Source: Chamaecyparis obtusa (taxonomy: Eukaryota > Streptophyta > Pinopsida > Cupressales > Cupressaceae). From it: a stretch of 64,000 nucleotides of DNA. The translations under genes and the position numbers were made by a program. Positions 22,796-34,778 of the stretch are shown here, piece by piece. Where the stretch lies: the NCBI GenBank assembly GCA_027943335.1, contig BSBK01002059.1, positions 868,001-932,000 on the forward strand. Reading direction: 5' to 3'. The stretch's first letter is position 1. Each line of letters begins with the position of its first letter. The notes under the pieces were generated by a model that made no database searches, had not been told where the DNA came from, and saw only the letters and a list, made by a program, of their open reading frames with translations.

Positions 22796-23479
22796 GATTA
22801 CTATTAGAAAGGAGTTAAATATTTAAATAAAATCAATTATGGTTTTGAAATTCAAATTTTCAAATAAAAACGGCTAGTTTAGGGATTGAGAAGGAAGTTT
22901 TGGGTTTGTTATGGTTTTTAGACTTAACATTCAACTCAACAACTAAATTTGGTTGAATTAGTTTTTAAGAAGTTATATTATAGGGAGTCATATATATCAA
23001 AGAGGGAGTCTCTGTTACGATAGATAACCTGGTGTATTGACTGGCGTATGTTGAGCAATAAGACTTCTCTGTTCTACAAATTTATTCATTTTTAGAATCT
23101 CAATTTGGATTGGTTGAATTCCATATGTTTTGAAAAAGATTTTTTAACCTTTTGAATTGCTAATTAATGAATTTTACATTCCACTGAATTTGTTGTTGCG
23201 CTAGTGTAGACCAGTGGCTTTCTATTAACTATTTTTTTGCTATAGTAGGGTTTTAAGAGTAATGGGGATCATTCCATGAGTATGAAGGCCTGATATTCAT
23301 GGAATGAATTAATTTAACATGTATTATATATTATTAACCATGCATATGTAGGATCGAGCAGAATAGGTGTGATCACAGTTAAGAATAGTGTGACAGTGCA
23401 TTGAAGATGTATGCTCAAGTATAGCAATGAGCATTCTACTCAAACAAGGGTTAAATTTTATGATTGGTATTGGCATAGG
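22796..23479. other. No recognisable gene
   Basis: AT-rich sequence between the BRR2 copy 2 end and a dispersed repeat. I see no coding or terminal structure. Confidence 0.4.
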
Positions 23480-24010
23480 GTTTTGAATTAAAGGTGAATC
23501 CATCACCAATTTTTTGTAGGAGTGTGAGGAGATGGGAGATTGAGGAAGCCCTAAAAAACCAGGGTTGGAGGGCACTAATTTAAGGGTTTTGGTGTTGCAG
23601 GGCTTGTGAGGCTAATTTCTTGTGGATTTAGTCACTTACAGTCACTTTATGACTTTTCTATGAGTTTGGAGTGATAAGGATAAAAGGAGAGTGGTGATGC
23701 TTTGTAAATTGGTGGGTTTTCATGCATTAGGAATAGGGTGTCAGTCATGGATAGGTGTGTTGGTCCAAAGAAGTCATGCAAAATCTTTTGATATGTTAAA
23801 GAACTCTATAAAAGGTGTCTGAAAGTGTCATCATCTTGTCAAGTGTTTTGAGAAAGGGCAAGGTTATTACCATTCTAAGTCTGTTGCAGGGTTACTAAAT
23901 AGTCCAAAAGGTCTCTATGATAAGTTTGTGAGAACTTTGGTAAAATGGAGTATGGGGCTTGATATAGAGTCTTAGAACCCTTGAATATTAGTCCTTGAAA
24001 ACCTAGAAAA
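23480..24010 (+). repeat. Dispersed repeat, copy B (inverted relative to 10390-10900)
   Basis: Collinear blocks GGAGATGGGAGATTGAGGAA, GAGTTTGGAGTGATAAGGAT, TGGTCCAAAGAAG and GAGAAAGGGCAAGGTTATTA match the minus strand of 10390-10900 in the same order. It is diverged and noncoding. It ends about 130 bases before BRR2 copy 3. Confidence 0.65.
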
Positions 24011-24137
24011 CCAAATTCACCATTTTGAAGCATTGTGGAGGCCTTGACAAGTCAGGTCCTTTAAGCATTTGAGGTGGTTGATAGGCTAGAGTGCCTAAAC
24101 CTCTAAAATTTATAAATCTTCTTGTGTACTTTAGACC

Positions 24138-24229
24138 ACCACTATTGAAAATAAACGGGGTGTTTTAGACTATCTTACTTGGACATTCTTCTACCGAAGA
24201 CTCACATAGAATCCAAATTACTATAATCC
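24138..24229 (+). pseudogene. BRR2-type helicase pseudogene, copy 3 (short fragment)
   Basis: It reads [20 protein letters not shown] then RLT-stop-NPNYYN, the same segment that ends copy 2. The ENK and CGA codons keep states closer to the functional protein ([14 protein letters not shown] in BRR2) than copies 1 and 2. The stop is TAG where copies 1 and 2 have CAG. The fragment ends at a TGTAATGTCCC terminus at 24232. Confidence 0.8.
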
Positions 24230-24231
24230 AC

Positions 24232-25958
24232 TGTAATGTCCCTTGTGGAACTTCTTAGTATTTTTGTCTTAGACTGTTACAACTCTCTAGATAATCCAGT
24301 TATATATCTAGTTAGATTCTCCTAAATGAGAAACCTTAGACGATTGCACCCCTCTGAGAATAAAAATAGAGGCTTTCTTAATGAACAACATGTATTTCAA
24401 CATAAGTATATTTTGTTTTATTAGTAATGATGTCAGACTTGTCTTGAGAAAGGCTGACATAGATTCTGGAAATTTTTGTCACTACCAAAAGCTTGACTAA
24501 ACTCTAACTTTGAAATTATAAAGTCTTCTAGTGATATGACTTCCATGAACCACAATTTGGATCCCCTTAATTCACAAATGGATATGACTGATCAGAAGAT
24601 ATATGTAAGTTCATATATAAAGTGAAAGATGTGAAAAATGTGTGATCCCTATCCCTGATTTATAACAGTATAAACATGTGATTGAGAAGTTAGAAATATC
24701 ATATTCATGCCTTTGGAGTTGACACAACTATCTCTAATTAAAATGCCCAAATCATCATGCATCCCTATCTGAATATTTCCCTTATAACTCTTTGATTTCA
24801 TAAGATGAAAACTATAATTATTGAATGGTAAGATCATATTTTCTCCTATACTTCTCAGTGTATCACTTCGTATTCCATATCTATATATACTTTGTCATGT
24901 CTTACAAGTATGTGGATGAATAATGTTACCAGCCATTATCGTTAATAACTTGTGTCATAATATAGATGGTAGAAGATGACCTTGAGAGTTCATCATTTTT
25001 GGCACTCCTAATATATTCTCTTTATATTTCAAGTCATCGTTGCTTGTATTTGTAGAACATGCCACTGACATGTCCTTCTATGGTGACTTCTATGATGTTC
25101 TTTTGCTCCTTCAAACATTAATATTATGCACTTACTATCGTGTATGAAGTGAACAACACAATCACTATCTATATTATTACTGATGTAGTATGGAAACTGC
25201 CAAGGTAATCATTATTACTGATACATAGTGCATTTCTAATTTTAGGGCTTCCACATTGAAACCCGTGTAAAAAGTAAACAACACGGTTTGACAGGGAGTT
25301 GAAACCCACGTAAAATGTAAACAACACTAGCACAAGAAACTTTAAAAGATGAACACATGAGTATGGATTTGTGGTGCATTACCCAAAATGTAAATATCTA
25401 ATTCATGGCTGACTGTGTGTTAATGAAATACATAACTAAACAATTGAATGATAGTCATAGTGAGTACATGGTAACATTCAAACCCGCAATATATAATGTG
25501 AGTTTCTATTATGATAGAAATTTCATATTGTTTCACAGTCACCAATGCACGTTAAAACTACTCCATAGAGTTTTAACACTATGAACACATCAAATGGGGT
25601 TTGCAGCAGTATCAAACAATACACTTACCTCACTTCCTAACCTTGAGTGCTGGATATGGTAGGGTTTTCACATGCTATAACCAGCCCTTCATGATATTCC
25701 ATTTGAGCTCTGTTCTAGCTAGTACAGGGTTTGTTATGAAATGAAATGAGAATTGAAATGTTTTTTTTAAAGTTATGTGCCCATATTGGTCAAAATTTCA
25801 ACCAACACAAGCATGGATTTAAAAAAAATAAAAAATTTCATTCTCTAATGTGACCAACTTAAACCTTTTCAATTAATGGTCGATAATTTTCATAGAAAAA
25901 TGAGTTAAAATATACTAGTGAGGATATCAGAGAGGACTCAGGGTGTCTCATTAGGGTC
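24232..25958 (+). other. Unclassified sequence beginning TGTAATGTCCC; no gene seen
   Basis: The left end matches, in opposite orientation, the terminus at 15208 and shares a following CTTCTTAG block. It may be the start of an LTR of the same family, but no end was found. Near 25257-25330 a block of about 50 bp (GAAACCCGTGTAAAAAGTAA) is duplicated in tandem. The interval ends at the ATTAG target site of the next element. Confidence 0.4.
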
Positions 25959-25963
25959 ATTAG

Positions 25964-27074
25964 TGTTAGGAATGAGAACACTGAGAGGGGGGGTGAATCA
26001 GTGTTCACTATATTTTATCTTTTTACTTAATCTTTAAACTTAACTTAAATGCTTAAGTACTGAAATGAATATCCACATAAACATGAAACATGAAATCAAC
26101 ACATAACACCAATATGGTTATGGGAAAACCCAAATAGGTAAAAACCCCAGTGGGAATTGACACCCACTAATATTCTGTAGTAGTATTTTATGATCCTTGT
26201 TAGAAGATCCTTAACCCTGTTAGGAGTTTCTTTACAATGCACTAAGTACAGTAGACCTTGTTAAGGGTCAAACCTTGTTAAGAGTCTTTTACAATAGTCC
26301 TTTTTAGGGGAGTGGATGCACTATCCTAGAGCTCACTACTCAAGTGGTGAAGGCTACAACCTTCTGATTTCAAATACACACTATATCTGCTGGATGAACT
26401 GTCACTGTGACACTTCTTGTTAGATCAATTCCTTTGATGTGCTGATTCTTTGATCTCTTACAAAGCTCTAATACATCTTATAGACTCTTCATACACTTTA
26501 GCTCTACTTATTATTCCTCTATATCAACTTCCATGCTAATTACAATTGGCACATCTCCTATTTATATGCACATACAAAATAAACAACTAGGTCAGCCCTT
26601 AAACCTATTACATACAACACTTCCAAATGAATTGGATCAAGTGTGTTTAGAAAAAAACATATATACATAAACTTAATTAAAATAGGTGCATAGCCTTTAC
26701 ATCATTAGAATATAACCGCAGCTCAAAATGATAACAGTTGGCTGCTTACTATGTTCTTCACTGGCACACACTGGCTGTGTAACTTCAAATCTCTGTTTCT
26801 TTTCCATACTTTCCTATCTGATCATGTGCTCATAGACTAAGCATGAATATAGTCTAAAAAAATTAACTTCCATGGTGCACACCATAATTTATTCGTACGC
26901 ATGTGTGATGATGCTCTAAGCTTCAGGAACTTTGTACACTATCCAATCTTCAATACTTAACTGATTTATGATCTTCTCATCAAGTGCGCTGACTCCAAAC
27001 TACTTTATGAATTTGTTTCCATAATGAAAACACTATATTAAGTCATATACATTAGTATAGATAACTTTCCAACA
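25964..27074 (-). repeat. 3' LTR of family A
   Basis: 1,111 bp, TGTTAGGAATG to CCAACA on the plus strand. On the minus strand it has a TATAAATA box (26566-26559) and, near its 3' end, a run of seven C (25993-25987) in GATTCACCCCCCCTCTCAG. It pairs with 39221-40064 plus 46946-47217. Confidence 0.9.
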
Positions 27075-27227
27075 ATCTCCCCCTTTGTCATTGATGGCAA
27101 CAAAGGAATATGGCCAATTTTCTAATTGTCCTTAATACAAAAAACTTTTGTCTCCCTATACATATCTTTCTATCTTAAATCTTCTCATACATATCTATTA
27201 TCCATATTCTATACATACTCCCCCTTT
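27075..27227 (-). promoter_or_regulatory. Polypurine tracts of family A
   Basis: On the minus strand AAAGGGGGAGAT (27086-27075) directly precedes the 3' LTR and is the expected plus-strand primer. A second tract, AAAGGGGGAG (27227-27218), preceded by ATTAATGTC, lies 140 bases upstream. Confidence 0.8.
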
Positions 27228-27270
27228 GACATTAATGATAAAGGTGTGTCAAAACTAAATCTACAAAAAC

Positions 27271-28855
27271 TTATTGTGATAGTACATCTGGAAATGCAAT
27301 TTGCAGATTTTGGATCTCCTTCTTCCAAAATGTGATCAGAGAATTTACAATCTGTAGATGGGCTCATAAAGCATACTGAAGATTCTCCATCTTCTCCAAA
27401 TATATGCTAGGACCTTGATCATATGTCACCATGGTGGCATCAATCTCCTTGATGTTTTGAGTGAGGATGTCTAATGAGGGCGCATGAGCATTCCTTAGCT
27501 GAGTCTGCCTAGCCCTTATCTTGGTCATCTCTTTTTTTGCTTTCTCAATTTTATCAATCTATCCTTGGTAGACATTGTTGCATATGTTCACATCAAAAGA
27601 TGGATCTTCTAGTAATTTCTTGATGCTATCTATCATAGCTTCATCCTCTTGAATCTTCTTGTACAGATCACCAGTCAATTTTTCTTGGTTCATGCATTCA
27701 ACAATGATCTTTCTTCCCTTTGCTACAAATTCCTTTAGGGATGCTTGACTAGCTTTTAGTGAGCTTAGGTCAAGTGCATAGTTTCTAACCATTTCATTGA
27801 GCCTTTTCTTCATATATTTCTCCTCTACAACTAAGGATGCAGATTCTTCTAGGGTAGTGAAATTTCCCTTGAACTGTGAAATCACTGAACTGACATCATC
27901 AACTGAGTGTACTTTGGACACTTTCTTGTCTGCAGGTAACAAGCTGCTCAGAATGTTCACTGACTCTACAAGGAGGGGATCCCTCATCACTTGTTTTTCC
28001 TTGGCCTTCTCCATAGCTAAGATGTTGAACTTAATCATGTCTTCTTCTCCCCATGAGTCCAAACTAGTTGTGTTAGGTGTCAAACTTGACAACAATGCTG
28101 CTGAGGGAGTGATGGGAGTGCTATCCATCACTTCTTGTTTTACCTTGAGTAGTTCAACTGATGGTTCATTTATCTCTACTTATTTTTCTATTTCTTTCTT
28201 TTCTTCATCTTTTTCTTCTTCTTTTTCATTTGTTATATCTTCAATTAGTATTTCTTCTTGATGAGTAGGAGGAGTGTTACTGCATAAGATTTATGCCTCT
28301 TGAGTGCTTACAAATGCCTCTTCAAACTTATCTAGTTCAATGTTAGTGGCTGCCATGGCTATCTCTACATTATTAATGATAATGATGCTATCCTTTAGTG
28401 ACTTTGTCATGGGCGCAGACTTATCTACCTCTGTTTGAGTTTCCACTGCAAGCGTTGAATCCTAAGGACCTATCACTGATGCATTAGTGGGCTTTGCCAC
28501 CTTGAGTTCCTTTATGGGTACTTGTGTTGTGGGTGTAGTAGCTGGATACATGTGCCTATTCATGAATACTTTCTGGAATGCCTTCTCTATTTCCTTAGCA
28601 ACAAGATCATAGTTCTTGTCCATAATGTGTAAATTCTTTGACTTTGTTCTGAGATGTGGCTTCACTAAGTCTAACAACAAAGACTTCTCCTCTAGAGAAC
28701 ATACAAGAAGGGTATAATCTAGAATCTTTTCCCTTATCTGTAGGTCTTCTTCAATAGCCTATCTCTTTTAGAATTCTAGGATGTTCCACACATTATTGGG
28801 GATCATAGTCTTAAGTTCCAAGACTGTCTTATTGAACTTCAACATGTATTTGACT
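27271..28855 (-). pseudogene. Family A second ORF, C-terminal half
   Basis: This is the continuation of the ORF that starts at 37630, separated from its first half by the family B insertion. The last codons before the insertion and the first after it join at the TGACT duplication. Segments include VKYMLKFNKTVLELKTMIPN, MDKNYDLVAKEIEKAFQKVF and, in the longest open part (28131-27559), FKGNFTTLEESASLVVEEKY and KKIQEDEAMIDSIKKLLEDP. A TAG at about 27558 interrupts the frame, which then resumes as IDKIEKAKKEMTKIRARQTQ and ends near TAA 27273-27271. It is helical, rich in K, E and S, with coiled-coil character. I do not recognise a domain. The end of the protein aligns in position and stop context with the end of the family B second ORF. 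Confidence 0.75.
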
Positions 28856-29842
28856 TGTTGGCAATTTGGCTGAGGTATGTACATGGATGTTGTCATTATG
28901 GCAACATATGTTCCCTATGAAGATCACATAAGCTAGAAAGTAAGTATGGAAGATCGCAAACTAAAATTGTCTAAGTATGAAACAATGTTTGTGACAAAGC
29001 ACCCGATACAGTTTGTTTTGGCGATGTTCACTAGAGCATGATCAGAGTTTGCGTAGTTGAACATAGACTCTATGGTGTCTAAGGATACCACATCTTAGTG
29101 TACAAAAGAGTATAGATAGTATGAACAAAGTTATGATTGTTTTACAAATGACAAAGTACAACCGACAGAGTAGTTTTGAAAGTAGAACTAGTAAATGAAT
29201 TAAGGGATTATTTTTCTTGTCAAAATAATGACTTAATATTATATAGAGATGATATCCTAGATGTTTAATCTTGGATAAAGATATGCAAGCTGACAAGAGA
29301 AAGATATTATGTTTGTATCTTGTATAAATAAAGATGTACTGAACATACTTGAAATGTAACTTGTAACTTGTGATAGTTGTATATTGTGATAGTAGTGAAA
29401 GTTGTTGATGTGAAGTTGTAAGCAGTACCATATTGTAATCAGTAAACATTTGTATTACTTGTTTGGGTAGTGATCTCATCTGGTAATCAAGTTTTGTATC
29501 TACAACTCCTAACAGGGTTGAGGCTTCTAACAAGGCCTATAGTCCCTTAACCAGGACTGATACACTATATGATTTTAACAGGCTCCTAATAGGGTCAACA
29601 TCCTTAACAGGATATCTTTTGAATAGTGGATATTTGTGGGTACCATCCCCACTAGGTTTTCCCTTGGCCAGGGTTTCCTTGAGAACATATCATGTGTTAT
29701 GAGTTCTTTACATTTACTGTTATGTATGCTATTTAGTTTCTTATGCTTTAAAGTAATCTATTATATCCATAAGTGGGAAAAAGTAAAAGTTTGTGAAATA
29801 TTGATTCACCCCCCCCCCTCTTAGTATTTCCTATTTCTAACA
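28856..29842 (+). repeat. 5' LTR of family B
   Basis: Runs TGTTGGCAATTTGG to TATTTCTAACA. A TATAAATA box lies at 29323-29330. Several short words of the TCCTAACAGGGTTGAGG type recur around 29505-29615. A run of ten C (29809-29818) follows TTGATTCA close to the end. Confidence 0.95.
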
Positions 29843-29844
29843 AT

Positions 29845-29856
29845 TGGTATCAGAGC
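29845..29856 (+). promoter_or_regulatory. Primer-binding site, initiator tRNA-Met
   Basis: TGGTATCAGAGC lies two bases after the 5' LTR. This is the standard copia primer site complementary to the 3' end of initiator tRNA-Met. Confidence 0.95.
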
Positions 29857-29913
29857 ACAATTACTCGGAGAGGGAACATTCAAGGAAAGCCTACCAGTTT
29901 GAGTAAGATCTCT

Positions 29914-31217
29914 ATGGATATGGATCAGTTACAGAATAATCTTGAAGAAGCTCTTGAACAAATTGATATGCTTACTAATGAAAGAAACACTCTGAAAATA
30001 AAGTATGATGATGCAAAAAATCTTATTAACAAATTGAAAGGTAAGATAGAAGATCTAAATTTGAGAAGGAATCTAAAATTCTTGTTGAAGATTGTGATGA
30101 TTTAGAAAAAGAAAATGTGATCCTTAAACATGAATTGAAGATAGCAAATCTGAAGCTTAGCTTGAAAGATGGAAATGACAATTTAAGATCTGAGAATGAA
30201 AACTTGAAGAATGTGAATGAAGATCTGAAATCTAAACTTGGCAAGGTAACATTTGAATTTGATAAAGTCAAATTGTAGTATGATGAACTTGAGAAATACA
30301 ACAAGATTGTGAAAGGTGAATTGACTGAATCCAAACAAAAACTTGAGAGGCTATATTCAAATAGTGAAAAGATTAATGAGAAAGTATCTTATGGAAAACC
30401 ATTCTATGACAAAACTAGTCTTGGATTTAACATATTGAAGATAGTTAGTGAAAGCAAGAAACTAGATCTGAATGTATGTGAAAGTAGTGAAGAAAAGAAG
30501 TTAGATGAGAACAAATCTGAAGATGCACCTAAGCAAGAAGAATCACCAAAGCAAGAAGATGCACTGAAGTAAGAAGAACCACCAAAGTAAGATGAACCAT
30601 CCAAAGGTATGCAAAGAGAATTCAAAGGTAGATGTTTTTCTTGTAATACTATTGGTCATATGAAGAGAGATTGTACAGGTAAAAAATTCAAACCTTTTAA
30701 TGGATATTGTTATAATTGTCATGGTTTTGGACATAGAGCTATTGAATGTAGAAGATCTAAAGTTATTGAGAATAATTACAATAGTAGAATGCCTAGAAAT
30801 ACTAACAATGTAGATAAGACATCAACTGAAGGCATGAAAAGAGGAAATGGAATAGTATGTTTCAGATGCAACAAAATTGGACATATTGCTAGAAATTGTA
30901 GGACACAAATCAATTAGCAAGCACCTAGATATGGAACCAATGGAATCATTTGTCAGATATGTAACAAGATTGGACACACAACAAGATTTTTTAGAATTAA
31001 CAATGGAGGTTATCATCATAACCCTAACCCTAAAAACTATGCAAGAAGGAATGAAAATGCAGGAAACAAAGAGAAAGGTTGCTGTAGCAATGAAGATGAA
31101 GTAAAATTTGTTAAAGGCATATATCAAGAAGGTATATTCAGCACTGAAGGTAATCAGGAAGGTAATGTATCTGATGGTAAGAATGAGTCTTTACCTAACC
31201 CTTCTTTAAGCACTTAA
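29914..31217 (+). pseudogene. Family B gag: coiled coil plus four zinc knuckles
   Basis: From ATG 29914 the product starts MDMDQLQNNLEEALEQIDML, a long leucine/lysine/glutamate coiled coil to about residue 190. A frameshift lies near 30060. An acidic PKQEESPKQEDA repeat follows. There are then three intact CX2CX4HX4C nucleocapsid knuckles (CFSCNTIGHMKRDC, CYNCHGFGHRAIEC, CFRCNKIGHIARNC). A fourth, CQICNKIGHTTRFF, lies after a TAG at 30915-30917 and has its last cysteine replaced. The tail ends at TAA 31215. Zinc knuckles bind the element RNA during packaging. Four knuckles is more than the one usual in plant copia gag. Stops come from TAA or TAG at CAA/CAG-like positions, for example 30570 and 30588. 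Confidence 0.85.
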
Positions 31218-31652
31218 ATTATGTAAATTTCTGTAGTTTAGGAACTTAGAATTAGTGTAGAATTAGATTTTGAATGAGTTAAGTTTTGCACAATTAGATG
31301 AATGTTTGTTATGTTATACTAATGCTATGGTTAAGTGTGCAAAAAGAAATATTGTGTTTTGTGAGGTCGCAAGAAGATTTATGGTTGTAGGTTTATAGAA
31401 TCAGCTTTTGGCATTTTAGCGGCAAAAGAATTGAATGCGATGTCAGATCGAGTAAATGCTAAGTATTAAAAGATTGAAATCAAAGTTATTATGATTATCA
31501 AGTGATTAGAAGTGATTTGGAGAATGAAGAAATAATTTTGGAAGTGATTTGCAGAAGTTTGAAGCGTTGATCAAGTGAAAGACCTAATTTTGTGAATTTA
31601 AGGTATTTATCCGACTAAGATCTTGAATCGGCTTAAGTAATCAGATATAATC
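31218..31652 (+). other. Spacer between gag and the second ORF of family B
   Basis: 435 bases of noncoding sequence separate the gag stop from ATG 31653. It could serve as a leader for separate translation of the second ORF or contain a splice acceptor; neither is visible with confidence. Family A has a comparable spacer (37631-38055). Confidence 0.5.
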
Positions 31653-34600
31653 ATGGATGTGTCATTGATTCACAACATCAAGGATAAGAATAGACCTAGA
31701 ACTAAGAAAGATCTAGTTGAACCCACAGAAAGAGATGCTAGTTTAGCTTTATCATCTGTAGCATACGAAGTTCTTCATTTAGAGAATGTTAAAAGTTATG
31801 TTGGATGAAAGTATGAAACCCTAAGGGAGAGTAATTTTAATGGTGAATATCAAAAATTGTACAACAAGGATATGTCAGTGAAACAAGGTTATGAACATCT
31901 AGAAAACAATGAAATCATTGAGTACTCTATGAAATATGAATTTGATGATGAGGAGTGTACTAAGATCATTTTGAGTAGGATACATAATGGTAAATTTTGG
32001 TTGGAAGATAGAGTTATAGACATAACTGTAAACCTAAATCATGATGTGACTGGATTATCAAAAGTTGGTGCAATTCCACTGAATGAGAAAAACATGAGAA
32101 AGATTGTGATTGAAAACACCGGTTCAATATACAATGGCAGAGGTATAGTCATTAGTAAGATTAAGCAAGATGATGTAAAATAATTGTGTAAGATTTTGAC
32201 AACAAAATTCTATGGAAGTTCTAGAGAAGATGATATGCCAGTAGGTATGGTACATATTGCTTGTTTGATGTGTGTGGAGAAGAAGCCTGTGGATATGTGT
32301 GAAATTCTGAGAATACAGTTGTTTGACAATTTGGAAAAGATAAAGAAAGCTAAATACACTCACTTTAGATTTTCCTTATTGGTTACTTACATGTTCTTCC
32401 ACTTACTAAGAAGATTTCCTTACACTATTGATTGGAATGATGGTGTGAATACTATGGAAAGAATCAATAAAGTTTACATGAAACATCTTATTGAGAAGGT
32501 TAATGATAGTGTAAAGTTAGTGTTGAAAAATTTTCAGAACATTGTGGTAAATAGATCAAGAATTCCTCCATCCCTAGTTGAGAAATACAAAGATGATATA
32601 TGTTTTATGGTTGATATTGATTTCACTTACATTGAGGCAGTAGAACCTAGACATTAATTCATAAACCCTCTTGGCTATGAAATCTTTGAAGTTGAAATAG
32701 AAGGATATGTTAGTAGATTGTTGAAAAGTAAAGTGGATGCTCATGGCAACAGATTTGGAACATATGATGAAAACTTTGATTCAGAAAAGACACTCAAGGA
32801 AGAGAAACAATCAAAGAAGAGAGTGGAGTCTACAATAAAGAAAATTCTAAAAGAATCAGGTATGAGTGAGTAGGAATTTGATATTGCAAGAAATACTGTA
32901 GAAGCAATAAGGCAAAGTGAGATAATATTAGTCCCACATTTGGCATCAAGTGGAGAACCCATTCAAGTTAAGTTAAAGGTTGAAGAACTTGAGAAGGAGC
33001 AAGAAATTAGTCAGACAAAGAAACCCTCTTCTTTAGCACCAAGCAAAAGAATGAAGGCAAGTGCTTCAAGACTGGGTAAAAGACAAAAAATAATTGTTCC
33101 ACTAGTACCTAGAAGAGTTGCAGAGATAAAAGATGATGAAGTAACAATAAAGAAGAAATCATGGAAACCAAGGATAGAAAGAGTCAATGAAGATATAATG
33201 CAGTATGGAGACTTTACCAAAATGAACAAATACTATGATTTATATGGATCCTCTGATAGATTAAATCTAGAGAATGCAATGGTTACACATATGATTTTGA
33301 CAAACAAGAAATTTGATACTATTCATGGAAAGATACCAAAAGATTTGTACAATAGACTTGTGAGAAGAAAGATGAGAGCACAAGAAGAAGATACTAAAAT
33401 GAGAGAGAATGTGATAAGACAATTCTATGACATAAGAGATGATGACCACCTTAAACAGATCCTCAAGCCACTTGAAACCCTATTAAGAACCAAAAGAATA
33501 ATTATACAAATAATGGGAGGTCAGTATGAACAAGTAAAGATTGAAACTGAACAAGCAATTGTGGAAGTGCTAGCAAACTTGGTAGTAGGAAAAGATAGCA
33601 AAGAGCAATTAGCTGCAGAACCAGCAAAGAAATAGAGTTCAAAATAGGCAGAGGCAGCAGCAGAGGTAGTTGAAGTTGAAGATATTCCCTCTTCTTCTAT
33701 AAACATTGGCATAGAATCTATGGACATTGAAGGAACAAAAGTTACTTTAGATTTAGATTATGCAGTACTCAACGGTTTGGATAACATTGTTGACAATTTG
33801 GCTTTGGGAGAGCAAGAAAAGAGTATTGAAATAGAGACTACATGAACAAAAGAGCAAATGGAAACAAAGGCCCATACACCTACTGAACCACAAGAAGACA
33901 TGAGTCTTACTCCTAAGACTGGAAAGGAGAAAGGAATAGGAACATTGATTGAAGATTTGAGCAAGGAGGTTGATGACGATGATCAATTAGAGTTGATCAC
34001 TTCTTTGAACAAAATTATTGGAAAGAACAAGAAAGTTAAGAATTTGGAAGGTAGCCTGAAAGATTTGACTAGGAAGCTACAAAGTGTTATATCTAAAAAA
34101 GTATTTGATTCAAACCCACTTGAAAGAGAAAAGATGGTAATAAATTCTTTTGATGTTGAGTTCACTAATTTGACTGATATTGCTAAGGTTAAGGCTCAAG
34201 TAGCTTATGAAGTTGAGATGTTGTAGAATATAAGTCAGAATATCAATAATGACATTGACAGCCTTGACAGACACATTAAGAACTTAAGGAAACATCTTGA
34301 GACTGGAAAGTGTTTGTACATTTAGTGTAAAAAATTTGAAAATATAATAATTGAGGAAGAGAAGAAGTTAAAAGAGAAGGAGGAAATTGTAGTAGAGACA
34401 AACTCAATGGCCAACACAAACATAAAGATCAGTGTAGTTGAGAAAAAGATCAAAAAATTATCAGGATAAACATCTTGAGAGAGCATGTCTCAATCAAGTT
34501 GACTATTATAGAAGAGCAGCTAGAAGAATGTCCTACTACTAAGACATCATTTCAGAAGTTCAATTTTAAGTCCCTTCAAGCTTGTCAGATTGCAACATAC

Positions 34601-34717
34601 GGATTGAGTACTTTACTCAATGTAGAAGAATCAATTAAGAAGGCATGGGAGAAAGATTTTGAGGCTTGGAAGTCAAATTTTGCAGATTGTGTTGCAAGCC
34701 TACTGGCTTTGCAATAA
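31653..34717 (+). pseudogene. Family B second ORF, about 1,021 codons, unknown function
   Basis: One frame holds from ATG 31653 (MDVSLIHNIKDKNRPRTKKD) to about 34465, then shifts once before the TAA at 34715. Stops at 31806, 32181, 32655, 32871, two near 33633-33645, 33843, 34224 and 34323 break it. Segments shared with family A: EYSMKYEFDDEECTKIILSR, IHNGKFWLEDRVIDIT, VTGLSKVGAIPL, VTYMFFHLLRRFPY, IPPSLVEKYKDDICFMVDID, then IEAVEPRH and NPLGYEI. The middle is lysine-rich (KRMKASASRLGKRQKI) and the C-terminal third is coiled coil. There is no aspartic protease, DDE, RT or RNase H motif. The globular N-terminal half vaguely recalls proteins of plant mobile elements with an IT-DLI-x-x-TGL motif, but I cannot name it. 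It could be a captured host gene or an envelope-, gag- or packaging-type accessory protein. Confidence 0.8.
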
Positions 34718-34778
34718 GACAGTAAGTTAAAAGTTTTGACACAATTTTGTATATCTTTTTCCACCCTTTATTTTGTCA

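Noticed and set aside
27797..28261. 154-codon serine-rich plus-strand frame
   Set aside because: It is the antisense shadow of the coiled-coil part of the family A second ORF, whose codons account for the serine/phenylalanine composition.
29042..29533. 163-codon minus-strand open frame, repeated at 35206-35697
   Set aside because: Both copies lie inside the family B LTRs. The frame is preserved only because the LTRs are near-identical, and it has no recognisable protein character.
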